From: an uncultured bacterium
GTDB lineage: Bacteria > Bacillota_I > Bacilli_A > RFN20 > CAG-826
Length of the DNA stretch: 64,000 nt
Direction of reading: 5' to 3'
Assembly: GCA_949295325.1 (NCBI GenBank)
Contig: CASFKG010000001.1
Coordinates: forward strand, 579,928-643,927
Under the pieces are notes generated by a model that saw only the letters and a list, made by a program, of their open reading frames with translations, was not told the DNA's origin and did not search any database. The position numbers were made by a program, and so were the translations under genes. Below, in pieces: positions 22,215-30,239 of the stretch. Numbering within the stretch: position 1 is the stretch's first letter; each line of letters opens with the position of its first letter.

Positions 22215-23612
22215 ATGGAAAAAACAACTGCAAACAACAGGATCGTTGCTGCCGGCTTCGGCAAGCGAACCGTTGCTTTCCTCATCGATTTCGGCATCGT
22301 GTTCATTGCCTCCATGATCCTGTGGAATACCGTTGGCTCGGGCCCCGTCATGGATGCGATGGGTAATAAGGAAACCATTAACGAACTTTACGGCTATGCC
22401 GAGCAAAGCTATCTCTTCGACGTTTCGAAAAACGACAACGGGGAGTACGTGTCCATGGCGGTATACGACTTCGTGGCCGGAAGGGAAGACGAGGCCGGAA
22501 ACGACCAAGGCGGATACGGGTACGAACTCTACCTGAAGCATTCCTTCGATGCCTATACTGTCTTTTTGGCCGACAACCCCCTTACCGACCGGGAAGTCGT
22601 CCTCGCGGACGGGACCGCGGTCGCCTCCGGAGAATACTACACGGGCCTCCGCTTCGGTATGGAATACCTAGGGCTTCCCGATCCAACCAAAATCACCGAT
22701 GTGTCCGACGAGGACAGCATCGACGACGAGATGCACTACTTCCGCTGGGTAGTGGAAGACGGGGCGATCGATACCGATGCCATGCCGGTGGCTACCAATA
22801 GCGCCTTGAACGTCATAAACGATACTTCTTCTTCCAACCGGTCGGAGACGCTGACGGCCATGCGTTCCATATTCGTGAATTCGGATTCGGAAGGCGGGGT
22901 TTACGTGGACATCTGCAATCTGGCCTTGGCCCAAAACTACTATGCGAGCCGCTACAACGGGTGGCTGTTCAATTCCTGGGCCGCGATGGCGGTCTTCTTC
23001 CTGCCCCTCGCTTTCGTCTGGTTCTTCGTTATCCCCCTTTGTTTCCCGGATGGGGAAACCCTGGGGAAGAAGATCATGGGCCTGGCCTTGGTCATGAAGG
23101 ACGGCTATGCCCTGAGGTGGGACGGCCATCTGCTGCACCCCTTCCTCATCTTCCTCATAGTCGCCACCGCCGGGGCCATACCGTTCAATCTCCTGAACCA
23201 GTACGTGTCCCTCCTCATGTTCCTGATACTCGCGGTCATCGACTACATGGTCGCCTTCGTCGGCCGCGACCGGAACAGGACGCTTACGGACAGGCTTTCG
23301 GGCACGATGGTGATAGACGCGAAGTCCTCGCTTTGGTTTGCCAACAAGGAAACCGAGGAGGAATACGAGAAAACCCACTCGACCTTGCGTCCGAAGAGCG
23401 CTTTCTTCAGCGAGGAACAGAAGTCCGAAAACGCCCGTATCGCCTTGGAGGATTCGATACTCGACCTATCGACGATCGACCGCCACAGGAAGGAAGCCGA
23501 GGCCATCACTTCCTTCGACGACTTCGAGAAGAACGGCGTCGATATATCCAATGTCGATCTAGATAAGAAAGACGAAAAAGACGGAGAAAAAGAAAGCAAG
23601 GAAGGGGAGTGA
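22215..23612 (+). CDS. RDD-family membrane protein with large outer domain
   Basis: The 465-residue protein has an RDD membrane core: first span after FGKRTVAFLIDFGI (about residues 15-38), then the family signature GETLGKKIMGLALV and two more spans. Between spans 1 and 2 lies an unusually large acidic domain of about 210 residues that should face outside. The C-terminal 90 residues are charged and cytoplasmic. RDD proteins are poorly understood; some are linked to ion exchange or compatible-solute responses. The gene is monocistronic between the tuf terminator and tRNA-Lys. Two further RDD proteins of similar design lie at 27960 and 29182. Confidence 0.78.
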   Translation: MEKTTANNRIVAAGFGKRTVAFLIDFGIVFIASMILWNTVGSGPVMDAMGNKETINELYGYAEQSYLFDVSKNDNGEYVSMAVYDFVAGREDEAGNDQGGYGYELYLKHSFDAYTVFLADNPLTDREVVLADGTAVASGEYYTGLRFGMEYLGLPDPTKITDVSDEDSIDDEMHYFRWVVEDGAIDTDAMPVATNSALNVINDTSSSNRSETLTAMRSIFVNSDSEGGVYVDICNLALAQNYYASRYNGWLFNSWAAMAVFFLPLAFVWFFVIPLCFPDGETLGKKIMGLALVMKDGYALRWDGHLLHPFLIFLIVATAGAIPFNLLNQYVSLLMFLILAVIDYMVAFVGRDRNRTLTDRLSGTMVIDAKSSLWFANKETEEEYEKTHSTLRPKSAFFSEEQKSENARIALEDSILDLSTIDRHRKEAEAITSFDDFEKNGVDISNVDLDKKDEKDGEKESKEGE

Positions 23613-23629
23613 TGCCCCTTCCTTGCTTT
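23593..23629 (+). terminator. 15-bp perfect hairpin spanning the stop codon of the RDD gene
   Basis: A 15-nt arm (23593-23607) pairs perfectly with 23615-23629 over a 7-nt loop that contains the TGA stop codon. Only CTTTG and a pyrimidine-rich tract follow, so termination may be weak. It could instead protect the mRNA 3' end or slow the terminating ribosome. Confidence 0.6.
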
Positions 23630-23658
23630 GCCTCTAGGCAAAGACAAGAACATACCCC

Positions 23659-23687
23659 TTGTGTCGGTGTCTTCTTTGACTTATGAT
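23659..23687 (+). promoter_or_regulatory. promoter of tRNA-Lys
   Basis: TTGTGT-17-TATGAT, identical in both hexamers and spacing to the rplK promoter at 3809. It ends 9 nt before the mature tRNA 5' end. Confidence 0.72.
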
Positions 23688-23696
23688 ACACGGGCT

Positions 23697-23772
<76 letters not shown>

Positions 23773-23782
23773 ATTGCCAATC

Positions 23783-23817
23783 ACCTATGACGCGGGAGCG
23801 CCGTAGGTTATTTTTTT
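23783..23817 (+). terminator. terminator of tRNA-Lys
   Basis: ACCTA/TAGGT forms the outer stem with an inner CGC/GCG helix, followed by ATTTTTTT. Confidence 0.8.
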
Positions 23818-23949
23818 ATCCTTTTTGAATCGGAAGCCGGTCGTCTTTGAGGCGGCCTGCCGTTCTCCACGGGGAGGCAAAGCGGCGTAACCGCCTTTGG
23901 CCATGGCCTTTGTTCATCGTATCGCTTCTTGTTTTGTCGCTTGAGCGGT

Positions 23950-23955
23950 TAATAT
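23950..23955 (+). promoter_or_regulatory. -10 hexamer TAATAT of cysK, leaderless
   Basis: TAATAT ends 7 nt before the cysK ATG, and no Shine-Dalgarno is present. A weak -35 (TTGTTT, 23929-23934) lies 15 nt upstream. Confidence 0.5.
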
Positions 23956-23962
23956 ATCGGCG

Positions 23963-24898
23963 ATGCATTACTACGGTTCCGTTTTGGAGACGGTCGGGCA
24001 TACCCCGCTCGTCCGTCTGAAGAAAATAGAAGAAAGGTTTTATCTCCGTTTCGCCCTATACGGGAAGATGGAATCCTTCAATCCCGGAGGCTCCGTCAAG
24101 GACAGGACCGCTTTGTCGATGATAAGGGACGCCAAGAAGAAGGGACTTATAAAAGACACGACCCTTATAATCGAGCCGACGAGCGGGAATACCGGCATTG
24201 CCCTAGCCATGATATGCGCCTATTTGGGGCTGCCTCTCCACATATACATGCCGGACAATGCCTCCAAGGAGCGCATCGCCTTCATGAGGGCTTACGGGGC
24301 CAAGGTCATCCTTACCCCCGCCAAAGAAGGCATGAGTGGGGCTATAAGCCGGGCGGAGGAGGAAAAGAAAAACGTCCGCGATTCCTTCTGTCCAAGCCAG
24401 TTCAGCAACCTCGCCAATCCGGCTGCCCACTACATGACGACGGGCCGCGAAATACTTGGCGACCTGGATGGAAACGTTTCGTGTGTGGTCGGCGGCGTCG
24501 GCACCGGCGGCACCCTTTCGGGCATTGCCAGACTGTTCAAGGACCTCGGAAGGACGACTTCCTTCGTCGCCGTCGAACCGGCATCGTCCCCCCTTCTTAC
24601 CAAACAGGTCAGCGGACCCCACAAAATCGAGGGGCTGGGACCGAATTTCGTACCAAAGACCCTTTCGGAGGAACTGCTCCACACCGTTATGGACATTACG
24701 GACGACGATGCCTTCGAGGGCACGCGGCTATTGGCCCGCGAGGAGGGCATTTTGGCCGGGGTTTCGAGCGGCGCGGCGGTCATGGCCGCGGTCAAACTGG
24801 AGGAACGCTACCACCATAACGGCAACGTCGTGGTTATCTTGCCCGACTCCGGCGACCGTTACCTCTCCCTCGACGGATTATTCGATGAAAAAGAGTGA
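23963..24898 (+). CDS. cysK: cysteine synthase (O-acetylserine sulfhydrylase)
   Basis: The 311-residue PLP enzyme makes cysteine from O-acetylserine and sulfide. PLP-binding Lys is K46 in GGSVKDR; the substrate loop TSGNTG (73-78) and the phosphate-binding GTGGT loop are intact. Length fits CysK. The partner serine acetyltransferase overlaps its 3' end by 14 nt, so the pair probably also forms the cysteine synthase complex. The C-terminal YLSLDGLF resembles the OASS C terminus. Confidence 0.93.
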   Translation: MHYYGSVLETVGHTPLVRLKKIEERFYLRFALYGKMESFNPGGSVKDRTALSMIRDAKKKGLIKDTTLIIEPTSGNTGIALAMICAYLGLPLHIYMPDNASKERIAFMRAYGAKVILTPAKEGMSGAISRAEEEKKNVRDSFCPSQFSNLANPAAHYMTTGREILGDLDGNVSCVVGGVGTGGTLSGIARLFKDLGRTTSFVAVEPASSPLLTKQVSGPHKIEGLGPNFVPKTLSEELLHTVMDITDDDAFEGTRLLAREEGILAGVSSGAAVMAAVKLEERYHHNGNVVVILPDSGDRYLSLDGLFDEKE

Positions 24899-25694
24899 AT
24901 ACTGTGAATTCATAGCCGCCCTTCATACTTTCAAAGGCCCTAGCGGCATGAAAAGGCTGTCGCGCAGCGGTGCCAAGGAGTTCTACGAGGAAATAAGGGA
25001 ACTTCTTTTCTACGACTGCTACCACGAAACATTCGAGACCGAGGCCATGTCTTCCCTTCTGGAAAAGGCCGAAGACCATTTCAAAGGGTTCGAGTGCACC
25101 GCCCAAAGCGGCACCTGCGGTCTTTTCCCGGAGTTTCTCGGAAAACTTCCGAAGATAAAGGAACTCCTCGATAGCGACGTCGAAGCCATCTACCAAGGCG
25201 ACCCGGCCTGTTATTCGCCGCTCGAGGTGGTATTGGCCTATCCGGGTTTCATTGCCATCTCGGCCCATCGGATCGCCCATGCCCTTCTCGAACTCGGCTA
25301 CGGATTCGCCGCGAGGGTCATAAGCGAGTACGCCCATTCGCGGACCGGCATCGACATCCATCCGGGAGCGGCAATCGGCGGCAGCTTCTTCATCGACCAC
25401 GGAACCGGCATAGTAATAGGGGAGACCGCCGTCATCGGCCGGGGCGTCAAAATATACCAGGGAGTTACCCTCGGTGCCCTTTCCCTCAAAGAGGGAAGGA
25501 AACTTACCGGGAAGAAACGCCACCCGACCATCGAAGACGGGGTAACTATATATTCCGGGGCTTCCATCTTCGGCGGCGATACCGTGATCGGCGAAGGTTC
25601 GGTCATCGGTTCGAGCGCCTTCATAACCCAAAGCGTGCCTCCCCATTCCACGGTCAGGACCAAGCCGTACGACCTCGAAATCAAAAGCAGGTAA
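24885..25694 (+). CDS. cysE: serine O-acetyltransferase
   Basis: The 269-residue enzyme transfers acetyl from acetyl-CoA to serine, the first step of cysteine synthesis. An N-terminal helical domain is followed by left-handed beta-helix hexapeptide repeats, including the signature HSRTGIDIHPGAAIGG and the GVTLGAL region. The start is the ATG inside the cysK 3' end (14-nt overlap); the same frame is open further upstream only by chance. The short C terminus ends in LEIKSR and lacks a clear C-terminal Ile, so complex formation with CysK is uncertain. Confidence 0.92.
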   Translation: MKKSEYCEFIAALHTFKGPSGMKRLSRSGAKEFYEEIRELLFYDCYHETFETEAMSSLLEKAEDHFKGFECTAQSGTCGLFPEFLGKLPKIKELLDSDVEAIYQGDPACYSPLEVVLAYPGFIAISAHRIAHALLELGYGFAARVISEYAHSRTGIDIHPGAAIGGSFFIDHGTGIVIGETAVIGRGVKIYQGVTLGALSLKEGRKLTGKKRHPTIEDGVTIYSGASIFGGDTVIGEGSVIGSSAFITQSVPPHSTVRTKPYDLEIKSR

Positions 25695-25695
25695 A

Positions 25696-25724
25696 TTGAA
25701 TCTAACTTCCGTTCGGCTTACCAT
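25696..25724 (+). promoter_or_regulatory. promoter of the ferritin gene
   Basis: TTGAAT-17-TACCAT lies in the 53-nt gap after cysE. AAAGGAAGGA then precedes the ferritin ATG, so this mRNA has an ordinary leader. Confidence 0.55.
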
Positions 25725-25747
25725 GGTGTCGAAAGGAAGGAAATCAA

Positions 25748-26233
25748 ATGAACAAACAAACGGAAACCCTTTTGGTTAACCAGGTCGAGCGTGAATTCTA
25801 CAGCGCCTATCTCTACCTCGCCATTTCCAATTTCTACGAGGAGAAGGGACTTATCGGATTCGGTTCCTGGTTCAGGAAACAGGCGGAGGAAGAAAAGGGG
25901 CATGCCCTGAAGTTCCTCGACTATCTCCATAAGGAGGGACGTGCCGTGCCGCTCAAGGACATCAAGGCGCCGTCCGCCGAATTCAAGGAGCTCCGGGAAC
26001 CGTTGGCCCTGCAACTAAGCCACGAGAAGGTCGTAACGGGGTTAATCGACGGAATCTATGCTTCCGCGCTGGCCGACGCCGATACCAGGACCCAATCGTT
26101 CTTGCGGCAATTCATCGATGAACAGGCCGAGGAAGAGGAAACGGCGGCCGTCCTGCTTGGAAAATTCGACATGCTTTCCGAAAGCAAGGTCGGTCTATAT
26201 CTCCTGGACAAGGAACTCGGAAAGAGGGAATAA
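25748..26233 (+). CDS. ftn: non-heme ferritin
   Basis: The 161-residue four-helix protein is a bacterial ferritin storing iron as a 24-mer. Ferroxidase ligands align with E. coli FtnA: E16, E49, H52, E93, Q126 and E129/E130. It lacks the heme-binding Met of bacterioferritins. In an anaerobe it would also protect iron-sulfur enzymes such as the PFOR encoded downstream against free iron and oxygen; that role is inference. It has its own promoter and terminator. Confidence 0.93.
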   Translation: MNKQTETLLVNQVEREFYSAYLYLAISNFYEEKGLIGFGSWFRKQAEEEKGHALKFLDYLHKEGRAVPLKDIKAPSAEFKELREPLALQLSHEKVVTGLIDGIYASALADADTRTQSFLRQFIDEQAEEEETAAVLLGKFDMLSESKVGLYLLDKELGKRE

Positions 26234-26248
26234 CCCCTGCCGTTAACG

Positions 26249-26276
26249 GGCGGAAGTTCGGTCTTCCGCCTTTTCT
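26249..26276 (+). terminator. terminator of the ferritin gene
   Basis: A perfect GGCGGAAG/CTTCCGCC stem with a 6-nt loop is followed by TTTTCTT. Confidence 0.93.
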
Positions 26277-26399
26277 TAACCCGATAGCATATCAATTCCA
26301 ATTTGGATTTCTATCAAAAACCGCTTTCACTCGCGGTGTGTTGATTTAATCCTTCGGGCTACCTAAAATGGGCTTGCAACCGAAAGGACATAATAAGGA

Positions 26400-27872
26400 A
26401 TGAAAAAGAAAACGTTGCTAGTCCTTGGCTTCTCCGCCGGCATGCTTTTGGCAGCCTGCGCCGGGCAGGGGACTCCCACAACTTCCGATTCCGGCACCAC
26501 TACCGACGACACCGTCTATGCTACCGGCATCGAAATCGTTGCCTACGGCACCCAGGACCCCATCGATGTTCTCAACATCTCCCTGACTGAAAACGGGGAC
26601 GTCGATACCATCATCACCCCGACCAACGCCGAAGACAAGACCGTTACATGGAGCGTTTCGGAAGAAGGCATTTTGGATCTGGCCGAAATCGAATACGGGA
26701 CGGTGGAAGGCCTCAAGGCTGGCACCGTTACCCTGACCGCCACCGCCAACGGCGCCGCCGCGGGACAGACGGTTTCCGACTCCATCACCGTCAACGTCAG
26801 CAAATACACCCACGCCGACATCAACGATCTTTCGTCCCTCGAAGGCGGCCATGTCTATGCTTTCAGCGGAATTCTCGAGGATCTGGACCACACTGACAAA
26901 CACGGCAATGCCTATGTTACCGATCCCGAAACCGGCGCCACCGTCCAGCTTTATGGTGCAACTACCACCGAGAGTGCTCTTGTGGAAACCGGCGGGACTT
27001 GGAAATACACCAATCCCAAGGATGCCGTGACCACCTTGGCCGATTACGAAAACGGCGATGAAGTCACCGGCTACGGACTTTGGGAGGCAGACTTTGGCAA
27101 TTTCAAAGCCATTTTGACCGGACACGAAGCCTCCAGCCGCACTTATGCCGCTTCCGTCGATGCCGCTATCGAAAACGGAACCGCGACCCTTTCCAAGGAA
27201 ACCGGCCTTGCCTACGGCGAAACCGTCACCGTTACGACTACCCCGGAATCCGGCTATACCGTGAGCAACGTCACCGTTGCCACTGCCTACGGCCAGCTCC
27301 CTGCTACCATGACCGCCGAGAATACCTACACTTTCCCCGCTACCTGCAAGAACGTCGTTTCCGTCGTTTTCTACAAGCAGGTCTCCGGCCAGGTTTCCGT
27401 CGATTTAACCGAATCCTCCGGTAACCTTGCCGGCTTTGGGCTCAGCACCCAATATGGCGCCGCCGAAGCCGATATTCAGGACCTCCACTTTGCCGGAACC
27501 TACATGAACGTCAGTGCTCAGTCGAAATGGTCCGAAAATCTTCTGGTTCTCGCAGACAATTCCAGCAAGGTCACTGCCGCCGAAGGAGGAACCCTGACCA
27601 TCACCGGGGCTACCTTCACCGGAATCGACGTGACCTACCGTTGGTGGGCCCAGCCTTCCGACACGTTCAGCATCCAATACAGCAACGACGGCACCCAATG
27701 GACCGACCTGCTGAACATCAACATGCCGAATGGCGTTGATTATGCCGAAGACCAGAACTATTCTTCGGAAGGCACCGAATTCACCGCTACCTACCTGCGG
27801 CTCTGCGTCAACACCGATGAGAAATCCAACAGGCGTGTCGGGCTCGTGAACATCACCGTCTTCACCGCCTGA
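26400..27872 (+). CDS. multidomain surface lipoprotein (Ig-like, OB-fold-like)
   Basis: The 490-residue lipoprotein has lipobox LAAC (Cys about residue 20) and a Thr/Ser/Asp-rich linker. Then come a bacterial Ig-like domain (about 42-135, with the NAEDKTVTWSV and GLKAGTVTLTA pattern), an OB-fold-like domain (about 138-240) as seen in surface nucleases, a short beta-rich repeat (about 255-335) that recurs in the nuclease lipoprotein at 35127, and a C-terminal beta-sandwich-like part. No catalytic motif is visible; binding to a polymer or host surface is a reasonable guess. It has its own terminator and an AAGGA site. Confidence 0.72.
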   Translation: MKKKTLLVLGFSAGMLLAACAGQGTPTTSDSGTTTDDTVYATGIEIVAYGTQDPIDVLNISLTENGDVDTIITPTNAEDKTVTWSVSEEGILDLAEIEYGTVEGLKAGTVTLTATANGAAAGQTVSDSITVNVSKYTHADINDLSSLEGGHVYAFSGILEDLDHTDKHGNAYVTDPETGATVQLYGATTTESALVETGGTWKYTNPKDAVTTLADYENGDEVTGYGLWEADFGNFKAILTGHEASSRTYAASVDAAIENGTATLSKETGLAYGETVTVTTTPESGYTVSNVTVATAYGQLPATMTAENTYTFPATCKNVVSVVFYKQVSGQVSVDLTESSGNLAGFGLSTQYGAAEADIQDLHFAGTYMNVSAQSKWSENLLVLADNSSKVTAAEGGTLTITGATFTGIDVTYRWWAQPSDTFSIQYSNDGTQWTDLLNINMPNGVDYAEDQNYSSEGTEFTATYLRLCVNTDEKSNRRVGLVNITVFTA

Positions 27873-27899
27873 TAAGACCCAGCTTCCACAAGCCAATCA

Positions 27900-27927
27900 G
27901 CCCCGGGCCACCCCGGGGCTTTTCTTT
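27900..27927 (+). terminator. terminator of the OB-fold lipoprotein gene
   Basis: GCCCCGG/CCGGGGC stem with a 6-nt loop, followed by TTTTCTTT. Confidence 0.9.
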
Positions 27928-27946
27928 ACTTGGCTTTCTTTTTGGT

Positions 27947-27952
27947 TAGAAT
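27947..27952 (+). promoter_or_regulatory. -10 hexamer TAGAAT of second RDD gene, leaderless GTG
   Basis: TAGAAT ends 7 nt before a GTG that is the likely first codon. There is no ribosome-binding site and only a weak TTTACT -35 (27925-27930). Confidence 0.5.
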
Positions 27953-27959
27953 TCCCGTT

Positions 27960-29195
27960 GTGAAGGAATATAGCCCCTACCGTCTCAACCTCATAGCCAA
28001 ATCATCCAAGTGCTTCTGGTCCTCCCTTTTGGACTATGCCCTAGTTTTCGTTCTTTCGTTTTTGCTTATCTTCGCGGCCGGCATTCCGACCTTCGACGCC
28101 ATTCCCGCCGCTTCCGCACTGGGGGAGAAGATGGATTATGCCCAGAAGCAGTCGTCTTCGATTATCGCTTCCACCCATTTGCTGGTCTACGGGGAAGACC
28201 TGGAACTTCTTTCGTCGGGGGAGATGGCCGCCGATTACGCGGAGGCCTTGGTCAAAACCTCTTACTATCTGAACGGAAAACCATATCCCTCTAGCGAAGG
28301 AGCCCCTTCCCCGGTCGATATTTCGGATACGTTTTTGGCCGCCGGGGAATATCCGCACGACTCCCTTTCCTATTACTTCCTTTCCTTCAAGGAAACCGGA
28401 GAAGGGATATCATCCTACGTATATGGCGGCGTGGACTATTCCACGGACAGGGAAACCTATTTGTACAAGGTGGCGATGGGCTACGACGATCCGTCCTATT
28501 TCGATGCCGGACTTAGCGGCGATTTACCCGTTTATAAATGCCTCGCCTTCTCCTATGCTGAACTGATAGCCGACTATCTCGTCTACGGGGACACGAGCGG
28601 CTCGGCAACCGGTGCCTACGACTATTTCGTGGATGCCTATTTGAAGGCCAACGGACTATTCAGCAGGGAAGTGGAGTCAAGTTACGTTCCCTATGTCGAA
28701 AACCGGGCCCTTTTGGAATCTTCGACCCAAGGCTATTATTCGTTGTTCCTGTTGGTTTGCCTTTGCTATTTCCTCTTGGGCTACATCATTCTGGAAACCG
28801 TGCCGCCTATCGTTTTCGGGGAAGGCAAGACCATCGGCATCAAAAGCTTCCGGCTGGCCTATAGCAAAGCCGACGAGACCAAGCCGTCTGCATGGAACTA
28901 CGCAATTAAGAGTTTGGCTAGGCTTCCGATCCACGTTTCCGTAATCGGGCTCTGCCTGATGTTCCTTTCGGATGATTTCCTGGGCCTGCTCTTCCTCGAC
29001 CTCGGGGGAGGCTTCTCGATCGCCTATGTTATATTGGCTTCGCTGCTGCTGGGTCTTGGCTCCACCGTATTTTGCCTTGTGAGGAAAGAACACCAGGGAT
29101 TTGCCGAAGCCGTCAGCGGCCTGGTGGTGAAAGACACGGAAGAGGCCGAGGCCTCATTGCCCGAAAACGAGAGGACCGAAGATGGAAGAGAGTAA
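27960..29195 (+). CDS. RDD-like membrane protein with large outer domain
   Basis: About 411 residues from a GTG start, which is preferred because a -10 hexamer lies 7 nt upstream; a longer frame from 27930 would cross that promoter. The first span (about residues 22-40) follows a basic segment, then an acidic, Tyr-rich outer domain of about 200 residues, then a span and the RDD-like GEGKTIGIKSFRLAY motif and two more spans. The family match is weaker than for the proteins at 22215 and 29182. It overlaps the next gene by 14 nt, so the two are coupled and may form a complex. Confidence 0.65.
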   Translation: MKEYSPYRLNLIAKSSKCFWSSLLDYALVFVLSFLLIFAAGIPTFDAIPAASALGEKMDYAQKQSSSIIASTHLLVYGEDLELLSSGEMAADYAEALVKTSYYLNGKPYPSSEGAPSPVDISDTFLAAGEYPHDSLSYYFLSFKETGEGISSYVYGGVDYSTDRETYLYKVAMGYDDPSYFDAGLSGDLPVYKCLAFSYAELIADYLVYGDTSGSATGAYDYFVDAYLKANGLFSREVESSYVPYVENRALLESSTQGYYSLFLLVCLCYFLLGYIILETVPPIVFGEGKTIGIKSFRLAYSKADETKPSAWNYAIKSLARLPIHVSVIGLCLMFLSDDFLGLLFLDLGGGFSIAYVILASLLLGLGSTVFCLVRKEHQGFAEAVSGLVVKDTEEAEASLPENERTEDGRE

Positions 29196-30162
29196 GAACA
29201 CCCAGAGCGGGAAGACCGAACTCGAATATTTCGTCGCGCCCATATGGCGGAGATTCGTCGCCCTTGTTCTCGATTTCTTCCTTATAGCCTTTACCGCCTT
29301 CGCCTTGTACGGATTGTCCAACATGGCCTTGGCGGAGACGCCTTGGTTCAAGGACGTGGCCGCGGAAAGGTCTTCGTACCAAGAGGCCTCCGGTCTCTAC
29401 GAAAACGGCTATTCCCTGGTAGAAAAACTTGATCAGGACACGGATGCGTCAGTTAGGGAGAAAAAGGACATACTCGCCGATTGTCTGGAAACATTCTACG
29501 TAAACAGCGAGTTTTGCGAGGATAACGCGATAATCGATTACAACGAAAGGCGTAAAGAAGCCAGATACGGCGTTGTTTTCCTATTTTCCGAAGTTGAGAA
29601 CGGGGTTTACGAGGAAAACGACGTCAACCCCCAGTATCTCTACGACTTTTACGTGGACGATTTTAACCGCTATGCCTTGGGATACCTTTCCTCCTACGGA
29701 CCATACGCCGAAACGACCCGCTTCTATTTCTGGAGCAGTTTCGTCCAGATTGTTTCCTATCTGACCCTTTCGTTGGTTGTCTATTGGCTGGTCCTGCCCT
29801 TGACCGCCTTCAAACGGGGCCGGATGACCATCGGGCGAAAGATCATGAACGTGGCGATCCTCGGCGCCAATGCCCTCACTCCGACCAAAGGCCGTTATTT
29901 GTTGCGTTTCCTTTTCGTCTATTTCGTTTATTTCTGGATCGGGTTCTTCTCGTTTCTCATACCCGAACTCGTTTCGGTCGGCATGCAGATGTTTTCCAAG
30001 AGGCAGCAGGATTTGGCCGAATACGTCCTCAACCAGTATTCGGTCGATTCCCGTAACCGCGACATATATTTGGACTACGGGGACTACGTGACGTTCAAAG
30101 ACAGGAAAGGCCGGGCTTCCATCTTTTCCAAGGAAATTCAGGACGGAAATGTCGGGCGTTAA
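29182..30162 (+). CDS. RDD-family membrane protein
   Basis: The 326-residue protein has an N-terminal RDD segment (APIWRRFVALVLDFFLIAF, first span), an outer domain of about 150 residues, then a span and the motif GRMTIGRKIMNVAI, two more spans and a cytoplasmic tail. Arg in the first motif and the Asp in the first span are the residues that name the family. It shares its design with 22215 and 27960. Its function is unknown; overlap with the preceding gene suggests co-translation. Confidence 0.75.
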   Translation: MEESKNTQSGKTELEYFVAPIWRRFVALVLDFFLIAFTAFALYGLSNMALAETPWFKDVAAERSSYQEASGLYENGYSLVEKLDQDTDASVREKKDILADCLETFYVNSEFCEDNAIIDYNERRKEARYGVVFLFSEVENGVYEENDVNPQYLYDFYVDDFNRYALGYLSSYGPYAETTRFYFWSSFVQIVSYLTLSLVVYWLVLPLTAFKRGRMTIGRKIMNVAILGANALTPTKGRYLLRFLFVYFVYFWIGFFSFLIPELVSVGMQMFSKRQQDLAEYVLNQYSVDSRNRDIYLDYGDYVTFKDRKGRASIFSKEIQDGNVGR

Positions 30163-30198
30163 GCGGTTTCAGAAACGATGGATGGGACAGTTGGCCGA

Positions 30199-30228
30199 TT
30201 TACCTCTTCCGAAGGGCAATGTTATAAT
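30199..30228 (+). promoter_or_regulatory. promoter of the ABC-transporter/nuclease operon
   Basis: TTTACC (30199-30204), an 18-nt spacer and a perfect TATAAT (30223-30228) end 11 nt before the ATG of the ATPase gene. No ribosome-binding site intervenes, so the leader is only a few nucleotides at most. Confidence 0.65.
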
Positions 30229-30239
30229 CCGTTCGACAT

